From Comamonas denitrificans (GTDB lineage: Bacteria > Pseudomonadota > Gammaproteobacteria > Burkholderiales > Burkholderiaceae_C): a DNA stretch of 64,000 bases. The stretch spans positions 1-64,000 of the forward strand of contig NZ_JAFNME010000005.1 in NCBI RefSeq assembly GCF_017368815.1. The letters are read 5' to 3'. The translations under genes were made by a program, and so were the position numbers. Shown here piece after piece: positions 28,002-37,684 of this stretch (the stretch's first letter is position 1; each line of letters starts with the position of its first letter). The notes under the pieces are model-generated. The model was not told the origin of the DNA, made no database searches, and saw only the letters and a list, made by a program, of their open reading frames with translations.

Positions 28002-29417
28002 TTAGGCCGCCGCGCCCAGCTTCTGCGCGCGCGCTATTTCTTGCTGCAAGAAGTCGAACACCGCCTCATCCTCGCAAAACGCGATGTTGAAACGCAGCCA
28101 CGGACTTGGCTCCAGCCCGGGCGAGAACAAATGCCCCGGCCCCAGCAGGATGTCATGCTCAGTCGCCCGCAGTGCCAGCACATTGGCATCGGCAATCTGC
28201 GGGTGGCGCACCCACAAAAACATACCGGCTTTGGGTTCGGTGAACAGCTCAAAGCCCAGTTCAAGAAAACGGGCGGCGATTTTTTCATGCGCGGCGGTGA
28301 GGCGCTCGCGCAGCGTTTTGGCGTGTTTGCGCCAGCGCCCGTCAATCAGGGCACCGTAAACGATGCGCTCAGACAGCTCGGCCGAGGTCAGGCCGGCAAT
28401 CATTTTGAGCTGGGCCAGGTCCTCGATCAGCTCTGGGTGGCCCGCCATATAGCCCACGCGCAAGTTGGGTGAGATGGTTTTGGAAAAGCTGCTGATATAG
28501 ACCACGCGCTTGAGCTGGTCCAGGCTGGCCAAAGAGGGGTGGGGACGCGGATCCAGGTCGCTGTAAATATCGTTTTCGACCAAGGTTACGTCGTATTTTT
28601 CGGCCAGCTGCAGCACGCGGTACATGTGCGCCAGCGTGGCCGATGCCCCGGTGGGGCAGTGCAGCCGAGGCTGGGTGAAGAACACTTTGGGGCGGTGCGT
28701 TTGCAGCAAATGCTCCAGCAGGGCCAGGTCATAGCCTTCTGGGGTGCGGGTCACCCCCAGCAGGTCAGCCCCCAGCAAGCGCAAACCAAAGCACAAGTTG
28801 GCATAGCTGGGGTCGTCGATCAGCACCGGGTCGCCGGCATGGACCAGCCGCCGGGCAATCAAATCCAGCGCGTGGCTGGAGCCTTGGGTGAGCAAAATCT
28901 GTTCGGTGGTCAGCGCCACCTCCTGCTCGGCCAGCAGGTCGCGCACCAGCTGGCGCAGTGGCACAAAGCCCTTGGGCTCGCCATAGCCGCTGATGCTGAT
29001 CTCGCCTGAGGCCAGGGTGCGCAGCGCACGGCGCACGCCTTCGCCAAACAGCCAATCCTCCGGCAGCCAGCCACAGCCGGGTTTGCGACTCAGCCCCCGG
29101 TGCTCGAAGATGCGGCGCATGTAGTACATGGAGTCAAAATCGTAGCGGTCACCGCCTGCGGGGACTTGATCATCGTCCTGTCGACGGCGGCGCACAAAAA
29201 ACCCCAGATGCGGGCGCGAGACGAAATAGCCCTGGGCGACCAACCGGTCGTAGGCATCCACCACCGTATAGACGCTCACGCCGTGGGCGTGGGCAAACTG
29301 CCGAATCGACGGCAACTTGGCGCCCGAGCGCAGCGTGCCCTCATCGACCAGATGGCTAAAACCATCCACGATCTGCTGGACCAGGGACACGGACGAGGAG
29401 GAATCAAGCACGAACAT
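28002..29417 (-). CDS. MocR/GabR-like transcriptional regulator (GntR HTH plus aminotransferase domain)
   Basis: The 471-residue chimera has an N-terminal winged helix (about 1-75, LRSGAKLPSIRQFAHAHGVSVYTVVDAYDRLVAQGYF) and a fold-type I aminotransferase domain with PLP-Lys motif YISSFSKTISPNLRVGY. Such proteins sense PLP plus an amine; GabR senses GABA. It is divergent from the aminotransferase/permease genes, so control of that cluster is likely. The start is ATG 29417; the longer in-frame reading crosses the promoter region. Confidence 0.9.
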   Translation of the reverse strand: MFVLDSSSSVSLVQQIVDGFSHLVDEGTLRSGAKLPSIRQFAHAHGVSVYTVVDAYDRLVAQGYFVSRPHLGFFVRRRRQDDDQVPAGGDRYDFDSMYYMRRIFEHRGLSRKPGCGWLPEDWLFGEGVRRALRTLASGEISISGYGEPKGFVPLRQLVRDLLAEQEVALTTEQILLTQGSSHALDLIARRLVHAGDPVLIDDPSYANLCFGLRLLGADLLGVTRTPEGYDLALLEHLLQTHRPKVFFTQPRLHCPTGASATLAHMYRVLQLAEKYDVTLVENDIYSDLDPRPHPSLASLDQLKRVVYISSFSKTISPNLRVGYMAGHPELIEDLAQLKMIAGLTSAELSERIVYGALIDGRWRKHAKTLRERLTAAHEKIAARFLELGFELFTEPKAGMFLWVRHPQIADANVLALRATEHDILLGPGHLFSPGLEPSPWLRFNIAFCEDEAVFDFLQQEIARAQKLGAAA

Positions 29418-29482
29418 GACAAAAGCAAGCGGGGCGGGTGGTTGCAGCACCACCCTAGGGTTATTGCGAAGCGGGTTTGTTT

Positions 29483-29509
29483 GTACTGCACACACCGCCT
29501 GCACAGTAC
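29483..29509. promoter_or_regulatory. Inverted repeat GTACTG-N15-CAGTAC, candidate regulator operator
   Basis: The half-sites at 29483-29488 and 29504-29509 are perfect inverted repeats with 21-bp centre spacing, two helical turns. They lie in the 182-bp region between the divergent regulator and aminotransferase genes. Confidence 0.4.
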
Positions 29510-29599
29510 CTGCCAAAAAGGGCACAAGTTGTATATGTTAGCCCGTCAGACCAGGCAATAAAGTGGCTTGCACTGTCCCCCCAAGTAAAGAAGGAAGCC

Positions 29600-30901
29600 A
29601 TGCTTGACACCACCCAAACCACCAACGCCACCTTGTACGCCCGCCGCGAAGCAGCCATCCCACGCGGTGTCGGTCACACCCACCAAATTTTTATTGACCG
29701 CGGTGAGAATGCCGAGATCTGGGATGTGGAAGGCAAGCGCTACATCGATTTTGCCGGTGGCATCGCCGTGCTGAACACGGGCCACCGCCATCCGCAGATC
29801 ATGGAGGCGGTGCAGGCGCAAATGCAGCGCTTTACCCACACCTGCTTTCAGGTGCTGGCCTACGAAAGCTATGTGGAGCTGGCCGAGCGCCTGAACGACA
29901 AAGCCCCCGGCGACTTCGCCAAAAAGACCGTGCTGCTCTCCACCGGCGCTGAAGCGGTGGAAAACGCCGTCAAGATTGCCCGCAGCCACACCCGCCGTGG
30001 CGGGGTGATTGCCTTCAGTGGTGCTTACCACGGCCGCACCTCGCTGACCATGGCGCTGACGGGCAAAGTCGTGCCCTACAAGGCCGGTTTTGGCCCTTTC
30101 CCCGGCGAGATCTTCCACGCCCGCTTTCCCAACCCCAAGCGCGGCGTGACGGTGGAAGATGCCATCGAGTCCATCGAGCAAATCTTTAAAAACGATATCG
30201 AGCCCAGCCGCGTGGCCGCCATCATCATCGAGCCAGTGCAGGGCGAAGGCGGCTTCAACCCCGCCCCGCGTGCCCTGCTGGAGCACATCCGCGCAGTGTG
30301 CGACCAGCACGGCATTGTGATGATCGTCGATGAGGTGCAAACCGGCGCAGGCCGCACCGGCACCTGGTATGCCATCGAACAAAGCGGTGTGGTGCCAGAC
30401 ATGATTACCTTGGCCAAGTCGATGGCCGGGGGCTTTCCCATCTCGGCCGTGACGGGCCGCGCTGACATCATGGATGCCCCCGCCCCCGGCGGCCTGGGCG
30501 GCACCTACGCAGGCAACCCGATCTCGTGCGTGGCTGCGCTGGCCGTGCTCCATGCCTTTGACCAAGAAGACTTGCTGCAGCGCTCGCGCAGCGTGGGCCG
30601 CCATCTGGTGAGCCGGTTGGAGGCCATCGCCGACCAGCATCCTGAGCTGGCCGACATCCGTGGCCTGGGTGCCATGGTGGCGGTCGAGTTGTGCAAAAAC
30701 GGCGACCTGCAGCAGCCCGCCCCCGAGCTGGCCAAGGCCGTCAGCGCCGAAGCCGCCCGCCGGGGCCTGATCCTGCTGACCTGCGGCACTTACGGCAACG
30801 TGCTGCGCATTCTGGTGCCGCTGACAGCCAGCGATGCGCTGCTGGACGAGGGCCTGGCCATCCTGGCCGCCAGCATCGAAGCGGTCAAGCAGCAGGCCTA
30901 A
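29600..30901 (+). CDS. gabT: 4-aminobutyrate / 5-aminovalerate aminotransferase
   Basis: Class III PLP aminotransferase converting GABA to succinate semialdehyde or 5-aminovalerate to glutarate semialdehyde. The 433-residue protein has GGIAVLNTGHRHP, STGAEAVENAVKIAR, VDEVQTGAGRTG and the PLP lysine in ITLAKSMAGGFP. The ATG at 29600 follows AAGGAAG. The downstream glutaryl-CoA dehydrogenase and CoA-transferase favour a 5-aminovalerate (DavT) role; both substrates are used by many members. Confidence 0.93.
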   Translation: MLDTTQTTNATLYARREAAIPRGVGHTHQIFIDRGENAEIWDVEGKRYIDFAGGIAVLNTGHRHPQIMEAVQAQMQRFTHTCFQVLAYESYVELAERLNDKAPGDFAKKTVLLSTGAEAVENAVKIARSHTRRGGVIAFSGAYHGRTSLTMALTGKVVPYKAGFGPFPGEIFHARFPNPKRGVTVEDAIESIEQIFKNDIEPSRVAAIIIEPVQGEGGFNPAPRALLEHIRAVCDQHGIVMIVDEVQTGAGRTGTWYAIEQSGVVPDMITLAKSMAGGFPISAVTGRADIMDAPAPGGLGGTYAGNPISCVAALAVLHAFDQEDLLQRSRSVGRHLVSRLEAIADQHPELADIRGLGAMVAVELCKNGDLQQPAPELAKAVSAEAARRGLILLTCGTYGNVLRILVPLTASDALLDEGLAILAASIEAVKQQA

Positions 30902-31031
30902 GCGACGGCTTTGCCGGGGCCCGCCCCCCGGCATGGGCCAGCGGCCCGCAACCTGCCCAAGCAAGGCAGACCCGAACGTTTATCAAAGCCACAGCGCTTT
31001 GCCCAATACACAAAATAAACGAGGAGACAAC

Positions 31032-32489
31032 ATGACAACACAAGCCTGCACAGCAGGAAGCGGTAGCACGCTGCACAACGGATTGCGCTCGCGCCATCTC
31101 ACCATGATTTCGATTGCGGGCGTGATCGGCGCGGCCCTGTTCATCGGCTCCGGCAAGGTGATTGCCAACGCCGGGCCGGCGGCCATCCTGGCCTATATCG
31201 CAGGCGGCATCGTGGTGGTGCTGGTCATGCGCATGCTGGGGGAGATGGCCGTGGCCCAGCCCGATACGGGCTCGTTCTCGACCTATGCCGACCGGGCCAT
31301 TGGCCGCTGGGCGGGCTTTACGATTGGCTGGCTGTATTGGTACTTTTGGGCGCTGCTCATGGGCTGGGAGGCCTATGTGGCGGGCAAAATCCTGCACGAC
31401 TGGTTCCCGATGATTCCGATCTGGGGCTATATGCTGATCGTCACCATCTCGCTGGTGCTGGTGAACCTGATGAAGGTAAAAAACTACGGTGAATTTGAAT
31501 TTTGGTTTGCGCTGATCAAGGTCACAGCCATCATCATCTTCCTGATCATCGGCCTGCTGGCGCTGACGCACATCTGGCCCTGGGGCCAGCCCGATGCCGT
31601 GGGCTTTACGCACCTGACCAAAGAAGGCTTCATGCCCAACGGCTTCGGGGCGGTGGTCACCGCCATGCTGGGGGTGATGTTTGCCTTTATCGGCGCAGAA
31701 ATCGTCACCGTGGCCGCAGCCGAATCGGAAAACCCCAGCAAAGAAATCGTCAAAACCACCAAATCCGTGGTGTGGCGCATCATCCTGTTCTACGTCGGCT
31801 CCATCTTCATCGCCGTCTGCCTGGTGCCCTACAACGATCCGCTGCTGCAACAGGCCACGCACGGCACCTACACCGTCACGCTCACGCGCCTGGGCATCCC
31901 CGAAGCGCGGCACATCGTCAATTTTGTGGTTCTGACCTCGGTCTGCAGCTGCTTTAACTCGGCCTTGTACACCTGCTCGCGCATGCTGTATTCGCTCTCG
32001 CGCCGAGGCGATGCCCACCGCATCATGCAAGTCACCGGTAAAAACAGCGGCAGCCCCTGGGTCGGCGTGCTGGTCTCCAGCGTGTTCGCCTTCGTTGCCA
32101 TCTACCTGACGGCCACCGAAAAAATGGACATCTACGATGTGCTGATGTCTGCCACTGGCACCGTAGCCATGTATGTGTACCTGTGCATCGCTATTTCTCA
32201 GCTCAAAATGCGCCAAAAGCTTGATGCCGCCAAGACTGAGATCACGTTCAAAATGTGGCTCTTCCCCTGGCTGACCTATGCCGTCATCTTCGCCATCCCT
32301 GCCGCGCTGGTGGTGATGGTGTTCGAGGGCACTTACCGCACCGAGGTGGTCTATACCTCCTTGCTGGCGGCGGTGATCATCGCCATGGGGCTGATTGCCC
32401 AGAAGTTCAATATCGGCGGGCCCCAGGCCCAGCACGCACCGGCCCACCTCTCCAAAGGAGGCTTGCAGCCCGAGGCCAACCCCACCTGA
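31032..32489 (+). CDS. gabP: APC-family amino-acid permease, GabP-like
   Basis: Inner-membrane proton symporter of 485 residues with about 12 hydrophobic segments. The APC signatures are [45 protein letters not shown] and the consensus around [17 protein letters not shown]. It resembles GABA permeases; by context it may also import 5-aminovalerate. The ATG at 31032 follows GAGGAG, 130 bp after the aminotransferase. Confidence 0.9.
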   Translation: MTTQACTAGSGSTLHNGLRSRHLTMISIAGVIGAALFIGSGKVIANAGPAAILAYIAGGIVVVLVMRMLGEMAVAQPDTGSFSTYADRAIGRWAGFTIGWLYWYFWALLMGWEAYVAGKILHDWFPMIPIWGYMLIVTISLVLVNLMKVKNYGEFEFWFALIKVTAIIIFLIIGLLALTHIWPWGQPDAVGFTHLTKEGFMPNGFGAVVTAMLGVMFAFIGAEIVTVAAAESENPSKEIVKTTKSVVWRIILFYVGSIFIAVCLVPYNDPLLQQATHGTYTVTLTRLGIPEARHIVNFVVLTSVCSCFNSALYTCSRMLYSLSRRGDAHRIMQVTGKNSGSPWVGVLVSSVFAFVAIYLTATEKMDIYDVLMSATGTVAMYVYLCIAISQLKMRQKLDAAKTEITFKMWLFPWLTYAVIFAIPAALVVMVFEGTYRTEVVYTSLLAAVIIAMGLIAQKFNIGGPQAQHAPAHLSKGGLQPEANPT

Positions 32490-32529
32490 TCCATCCCGTT
32501 TTTTTTGTATCTCAAAGGAAGTCTCAAAA

Positions 32530-33717
32530 ATGCTCCAAAAAACCCACCGCACCGCTTTTCAATGGCACGACCCGCTGCTGCTGGACCAGCAACTGACCGA
32601 CGAAGAACGCATGGTGCGCGAGGCCGCTGCGGCTTACTGCCAGGAAAAGCTCGCACCCCGCGTGCTCGAAGCCTTTCGCCATGAGCACACCGACCTGGCC
32701 ATCTTTCGCGAGATGGGCGAACTGGGCCTGCTCGGCCCCACCATCCCCGAGCAATACGGCGGCCCCGGCCTGAACTACGTCAGCTACGGCCTGATTGCCC
32801 GCGAGATCGAGCGCGTCGATTCCGGCTACCGCTCCATGGCCAGCGTGCAGTCCTCGCTGGTGATGGTGCCCATCTACGAATTTGGCAACGAGGAAACCAA
32901 ACAAAAATACCTGCCCAAGCTGGCCAGCGGCGAATGGATCGGCTGCTTTGGCCTGACCGAGCCCAACCACGGCTCCGACCCCAGCAGCATGGTCACCCGG
33001 GCCAAAAAGGTCGCTGGCGGCTACCAACTGAGCGGCAGCAAAATGTGGATCACCAACAGCCCCGTGGCCGATGTGTTTGTCGTCTGGGCCAAGGACGATG
33101 CCGGGGCCATTCGCGGCTTTGTGCTGGAAAAGGGCTGGAAGGGCCTCTCTGCCCCCACCATCCACGGCAAGGTGGGCCTGCGCGCCAGCATCACCGGCGA
33201 AATCGTCATGGATGAAGTGTTTGTGCCCGAAGAAAACGCCTTCCCCGAAGTGCGTGGCTTGAAAGGCCCCTTCACCTGCCTGAACAGCGCCCGCTACGGC
33301 ATTGCCTGGGGCGCGATGGGCGCTGCCGAAGCCTGCTGGCACACCGCCCGCCAGTACACCATGGACCGCCAGCAGTTTGGCAAGCCGCTGGCCGCCAACC
33401 AGCTCATCCAGAAAAAGCTGGCCGACATGCAAACCGAAATCACCCTGGGCCTGCAAGGCGTGCTGCGCCTGGGCCGCATGAAGGACGAGGGCACCGCCGC
33501 CGTGGAAATCACCAGCCTGTTCAAGCGCAACAACTGCGGCAAAGCGCTGGACATTGCCCGCACCGCCCGCGACATGCTGGGTGGCAACGGCATCAGCGAC
33601 GAGTTTGGCGTGGCCCGCCACCTGGTGAACCTGGAGGTGGTGAACACCTACGAGGGCACGCACGACATCCACGCCCTGATCCTGGGCCGCGCCCAGACCG
33701 GTATTGCCGCGTTCTAA
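32530..33717 (+). CDS. gcdH: Glutaryl-CoA dehydrogenase
   Basis: FAD enzyme that oxidises and decarboxylates glutaryl-CoA to crotonyl-CoA. The 395-residue protein has [65 protein letters not shown], and the catalytic Glu in [19 protein letters not shown], all typical of GcdH rather than other acyl-CoA dehydrogenases. The ATG at 32530 is 41 bp after gabP, preceded by AAAGGAAG. Confidence 0.95.
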   Translation: MLQKTHRTAFQWHDPLLLDQQLTDEERMVREAAAAYCQEKLAPRVLEAFRHEHTDLAIFREMGELGLLGPTIPEQYGGPGLNYVSYGLIAREIERVDSGYRSMASVQSSLVMVPIYEFGNEETKQKYLPKLASGEWIGCFGLTEPNHGSDPSSMVTRAKKVAGGYQLSGSKMWITNSPVADVFVVWAKDDAGAIRGFVLEKGWKGLSAPTIHGKVGLRASITGEIVMDEVFVPEENAFPEVRGLKGPFTCLNSARYGIAWGAMGAAEACWHTARQYTMDRQQFGKPLAANQLIQKKLADMQTEITLGLQGVLRLGRMKDEGTAAVEITSLFKRNNCGKALDIARTARDMLGGNGISDEFGVARHLVNLEVVNTYEGTHDIHALILGRAQTGIAAF

Positions 33718-33741
33718 GCACGGTTTACAACTTCAAATACA

Positions 33742-33821
33742 AGAGCTGTTAGCGCTGATTATTCAATTGTTTTATAGATTTTTTACTATGAAACCTTTGA
33801 TTTCAAAGCGCGAGCAGCTCT
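33742..33821. repeat. Nested palindromic intergenic repeat, copy 4
   Basis: Outer arms AGAGCTGTTAGCGCT (33742-33756) and AGCGCGAGCAGCTCT (33807-33821) are complementary at 13 of 15 positions, followed by a T-rich run. It separates gcdH from the CoA-transferase gene and may act as a partial terminator. The right arm shares 16 consecutive bases with a segment inside lptG. Confidence 0.75.
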
Positions 33822-33849
33822 TTTATTTTTTTAAACGGAATACTTGCTC

Positions 33850-35094
33850 ATGACCGACTCCCCTCCCCGCGCACAGCCCCTGGCCGGTTTGCGTGTGCTT
33901 GACCTTTCCCGCGTGCTGGCCGGCCCCTGGGCCAGCCAAATCCTGGGCGACTTGGGTGCCGACGTGGTCAAGGTCGAACGCCCCGGCAGCGGCGACGACA
34001 CCCGCGCCTGGGGCCCGCCGTATCTGCAGGGTGCCGACGGCCAAGCCACGCGCGAATCGGCCTACTTTCTGTGCGCCAACCGCAACAAGCGCTCGATTGC
34101 CATCGACATGGCCAGCCCCGAGGGGCAACAACAACTGCAGCAACTGGCCGCCCAGGCCGACATCGTGCTGGAAAACTTCAAAACCGGCGGTCTGGCGCAA
34201 TACGGCCTGGACTACGCCAGCCTGAACGCCCTCAACCCGCGCCTGATTTACTGCTCGATTACCGGCTTTGGCCAAAACGGCCCCTACGCGGCGCGGCCGG
34301 GCTACGACTTTTTGATTCAAGCCATGGGCGGCTTGATGAGCATCACCGGCGTGCCCGACGGTGAAGACGGTGCCGGCCCGCAAAAAGTGGGCGTGGCGCT
34401 GACCGACATCCTCACCGGCCTGTACGCCACCATCGGCATCCTGGCCGCACTGCAAGAGCGCCGCCACTCTGGCCTGGGCCAGCACATCGACACCGCCTTG
34501 CTGGATGTGCAAGTGGCCGCGCTGGCCAACCAAGCCTCTAACTACCTGGTCGGCGGCGTGGTGCCGCGCCGCATGGGCAATGCCCACCCCAGCATCGTGC
34601 CCTACCAAAGCTTTCCCACGGCCGACAGCGACATGATTCTGGCCATTGGCAACGATGGCCAGTTTGCGCGCTTTTGCCAGGTCGCTGGGCACCCGCAATG
34701 GGCACAGGACGCGCGCTTTGCCACCAACCCGCAGCGCGTTGCGCACCGCAGCGTCTTGATTCCGCTGCTGCGCCAAACCACCGTCATGCGCACCACCGCC
34801 GAATGGGTCAGCGCCCTGGAGCAGGCCGACGTGCCCTGCGGCCCGGTGAACCGGCTGGACGAAGTGTTTGCCGATCCGCAGGTGCAGGCCCGGGGCATCC
34901 AGGTCGATCTGCCGCATCCGCTGGGCACGGTGGCCACCGTCGCCAGCCCGGTGCGCCTGAGCGCCACACCCGTGCAATACCGCCGCCCGCCGCCCTTGCT
35001 GGGCCAGCACACCCAGGAGGTGCTGCACGACTGGCTAGCATCCCAACCGGCAGACCCCAGCCAATCCACGCAGCTGGCACAGGCCACCTCCTGA
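33850..35094 (+). CDS. CaiB/BaiF family class III CoA-transferase (probable glutarate CoA-transferase)
   Basis: The 414-residue CoA-transferase opens with PLAGLRVLDLSRVLAGPWASQILGDLGADVVKVERPG and has NKRSIAIDM, VLENFKTGGLAQYGLDY, and the catalytic Asp in the PGYDFLIQAMGG motif. The position between glutaryl-CoA dehydrogenase and a semialdehyde dehydrogenase suggests activation of glutarate with a succinyl-CoA-type donor, as in human SUGCT. The specific substrate is an inference. The start is ATG 33850. Confidence 0.88.
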   Translation: MTDSPPRAQPLAGLRVLDLSRVLAGPWASQILGDLGADVVKVERPGSGDDTRAWGPPYLQGADGQATRESAYFLCANRNKRSIAIDMASPEGQQQLQQLAAQADIVLENFKTGGLAQYGLDYASLNALNPRLIYCSITGFGQNGPYAARPGYDFLIQAMGGLMSITGVPDGEDGAGPQKVGVALTDILTGLYATIGILAALQERRHSGLGQHIDTALLDVQVAALANQASNYLVGGVVPRRMGNAHPSIVPYQSFPTADSDMILAIGNDGQFARFCQVAGHPQWAQDARFATNPQRVAHRSVLIPLLRQTTVMRTTAEWVSALEQADVPCGPVNRLDEVFADPQVQARGIQVDLPHPLGTVATVASPVRLSATPVQYRRPPPLLGQHTQEVLHDWLASQPADPSQSTQLAQATS

Positions 35095-35172
35095 GCCCGG
35101 CCACAATGTCTGCTACGATTTTTTCCTGCCATTTTTTATCCAACATCGCCAACATCGCTTACCAAGATCGCT

Positions 35173-36645
35173 ATGACCACGCCCCAATCCCCCCTGCACC
35201 TGCTCCAAGACCCCAGCCTGCTGAAAACCGCCGGCTACATCAACGGCACCTGGGTGCAAGGCCCCGACACCTTTGCCGTCACCGACCCAGCCACCGGGCT
35301 GGAGCTGGCCCAGGTGGCCAACCTCACACCCACCCACACCCAGCAGGCCATTGATGCGGCCGAGGCCGCCCTGCCCGCCTGGCGCAGCCTCACGCACAAG
35401 CAGCGCAGCCAATTGCTGCGCAAATGGTTCGACCTGATCATGGCCCACCGCGACGATCTGGCCCGCCTGATGACCGCCGAACAAGGCAAACCGCTGGCCG
35501 AGGCCACGGGCGAAGTCGTCTATGGAGCCACCTTTGTCGAGTGGTACGCCGAAGAAGCCAAGCGCACCTACGGTGAAACCGTGCCCAGCTTCGCCCCCGA
35601 CCGCCGCGCCATGGTGCTGCGCCAACCCATCGGCGTGTGCGCAGCAATTACGCCCTGGAACTTCCCCGTGGCCATGATCACGCGCAAAGTGGCCCCGGCC
35701 ATCGCGGCGGGCTGCACCGTGGTGGTGAAACCTGCCGAATTCACCCCGCTGTGCGCCCTGGCCATGGCCGAGCTGGCACACCGCGCCGGTATCCCGCAGG
35801 GCGTGATCAACGTCGTGCCCACCGAGCATGCCGCCGCCGTGGGCAAGGTGCTGTGCGACAGCCCGGTGGTGCGCCACCTGAGCTTTACCGGCTCGACCGA
35901 AGTGGGCCGCATCCTGATGGCGCAGTGCGCCCCCACCATCAAAAAACTGGCGCTGGAGCTGGGCGGCAACGCCCCCTTCATCGTCTTTGACGATGCCGAT
36001 CTGGACAGCGCCGTCGAAGGGGCCATGACCAGCAAGTACCGCAACGCCGGCCAGACCTGCGTCTGCGCCAACCGCCTGTACGTGCAAGCGGGTGTGTACG
36101 ATGCTTTTGTCGCCAAGCTGGCCGAGCGCGTGCAGGGCCTGAAAGTGGGCAACGGCTTTGAGCCGGGCGTAACCCAAGGCCCGCTGATCGAACCGGCCGC
36201 GCTGGACAAGGTGCAAGAGCACATTGCCGATGCCGTGGCCAAGGGCGGGCGCATCGTCACCGGCGGCCAGCGGCTGCAGGGCCAGTTCTTTGCGCCCACC
36301 GTGATCGCCAACGCCACCCAGGACATGCGCGTGGCCCGTGAGGAAACCTTCGGCCCCCTGGCCCCGGTGTTTCGCTTCGAGACCGAGCAGGAAGTCGTGG
36401 CCGCGGCCAACGCCACCGAGTTCGGCCTGGCCAGCTACTTCTACAGCCGCGACATTGGCCGCATCATCCGCGTGAGCGAAGCGCTGGAATACGGCATGGT
36501 GGGCGTAAACATCGGCCTGCTGGGCAGCGAGCAGGTGCCGTTTGGCGGTGTCAAACAATCGGGCCTGGGCCGCGAAGGTGCCCACCAGGGCATGGATGAG
36601 TACTTAGAGGTGAAGTACATCAACCTGGGCGATGTGCTGAAGTAA
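35173..36645 (+). CDS. gabD: Succinate/glutarate-semialdehyde dehydrogenase
   Basis: NAD(P)-dependent aldehyde dehydrogenase of 490 residues oxidising succinate semialdehyde or glutarate semialdehyde. It has PWNFPVAMITRKVAPAIAAGCTVVVKPAEFTP, FTGSTEVGR, catalytic Glu in LELGGNAPFIVFDDADLD, catalytic Cys in NAGQTCVCANR, and the C-terminal PFGGVKQSGLGREGAHQG. It is the final step of the aminotransferase pathway. The ATG at 35173 is chosen from family length. Confidence 0.94.
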   Translation: MTTPQSPLHLLQDPSLLKTAGYINGTWVQGPDTFAVTDPATGLELAQVANLTPTHTQQAIDAAEAALPAWRSLTHKQRSQLLRKWFDLIMAHRDDLARLMTAEQGKPLAEATGEVVYGATFVEWYAEEAKRTYGETVPSFAPDRRAMVLRQPIGVCAAITPWNFPVAMITRKVAPAIAAGCTVVVKPAEFTPLCALAMAELAHRAGIPQGVINVVPTEHAAAVGKVLCDSPVVRHLSFTGSTEVGRILMAQCAPTIKKLALELGGNAPFIVFDDADLDSAVEGAMTSKYRNAGQTCVCANRLYVQAGVYDAFVAKLAERVQGLKVGNGFEPGVTQGPLIEPAALDKVQEHIADAVAKGGRIVTGGQRLQGQFFAPTVIANATQDMRVAREETFGPLAPVFRFETEQEVVAAANATEFGLASYFYSRDIGRIIRVSEALEYGMVGVNIGLLGSEQVPFGGVKQSGLGREGAHQGMDEYLEVKYINLGDVLK

Positions 36646-36649
36646 TGCT

Positions 36650-37549
36650 TTAGTTGTCGTTGCGGTGGCAGCCTGGCAAATCATTGTTCCAGCGCTTGCC
36701 ATCGGGCGTACACCTCCAGAACGTGGCCGGGCCTTCCAGCGCACACACCGGGCGCATCAAGAAACTGGCCTGCCCGCAGGATTTAACCGCTGCCACCGGG
36801 GCCGGCGCGGGTGTTGGCACAGGGGCCACTTCCGGGGCCGGGGCCGGGGCCTCGCGGGTCACGGGGCGCACCACCGGCTTGGGCTGCTCCACCGGGCGCT
36901 TGACCGGTTTCGCCTCGGCTTGCGCGGGCGCTTCGGGTGATGGCGGCAGCGGCACATCGGGCACCATCACAGGCTGGGGGGCCACCGCCAGCGGGGTATT
37001 GAGCGGGGCACTGTCTGTCACCAGCGCAGGCGCGACAGGTTCAGTGGGTGCATTCATAACCGGGGCCGGGGTCGATACGGCAGGCACCTCCATCGGCCCC
37101 ACCTTGTTCTTCAGGGGCGAGGGGCTGTTGTCCATGAACAGGTACACCGCCCCACCAATGGCCGCAAAAAAAGCAATGGCCCCACCAATCCAAAGCCCTA
37201 CATTGTTCCCCATATTGGTAGCTGGTTCCGCAGGAAATAAAGGTGGAAGGGGATAGTTTCCCTCATCTTTTGACTCCTTACCTGCGGAAATAGCTTCTTT
37301 AATAGGAGCAGACTCAGGCACAGGGGGCGCTGGCGGCACCGCCACAGGCTGGGCCGCCATGGGGGCACGCGCGACGGCAGCGCCGCAATGGTTGCAAAAC
37401 TTGGCCTCGGGCTTCAAAGGCGCTTGGCAAGCCGCGCACGCCAACGTTGGGGCGAGCACCGGCGCAACGGCCACGGCAGCAGGATGGCCGCAGTGGGGGC
37501 AAAACTTTGCGCTGTCTTGAAATTCGGCGTGGCATTGGGTGCATTGCAT
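36650..37549 (-). CDS. Double zinc-ribbon membrane protein with Pro-rich periplasmic tail
   Basis: The 299-residue protein starts with two zinc ribbons (CTQCHAEF...CPHCG and CAACQAPL...CNHCG, within about 1-60). A Pro-rich linker, one transmembrane segment (about 118-138, LWIGGAIAFFAAIGGAVYLF), a long Pro/Ala/Val-rich low-complexity region, and a C-terminal domain with four cysteines (CGQASFLMRPVCALEGPATFWRC...GC) follow. The topology puts the ribbons in the cytoplasm and the Cys domain outside. Function unknown. It ends 4 bp from the convergent gabD stop. Confidence 0.8.
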   Translation of the reverse strand: MQCTQCHAEFQDSAKFCPHCGHPAAVAVAPVLAPTLACAACQAPLKPEAKFCNHCGAAVARAPMAAQPVAVPPAPPVPESAPIKEAISAGKESKDEGNYPLPPLFPAEPATNMGNNVGLWIGGAIAFFAAIGGAVYLFMDNSPSPLKNKVGPMEVPAVSTPAPVMNAPTEPVAPALVTDSAPLNTPLAVAPQPVMVPDVPLPPSPEAPAQAEAKPVKRPVEQPKPVVRPVTREAPAPAPEVAPVPTPAPAPVAAVKSCGQASFLMRPVCALEGPATFWRCTPDGKRWNNDLPGCHRNDN

Positions 37550-37684
37550 GGCAGAGCTCTCCCCCTCTCTTTTGAAAATATGGTTTTTTGGAAGCGCGGA
37601 TATTACCCCGCAGAAACTGACAGCAGGCCTGCAAAACAGTCAAACCTCAGAGGAAAAGCACTTTCCGAGACAATCGCGCCCACC

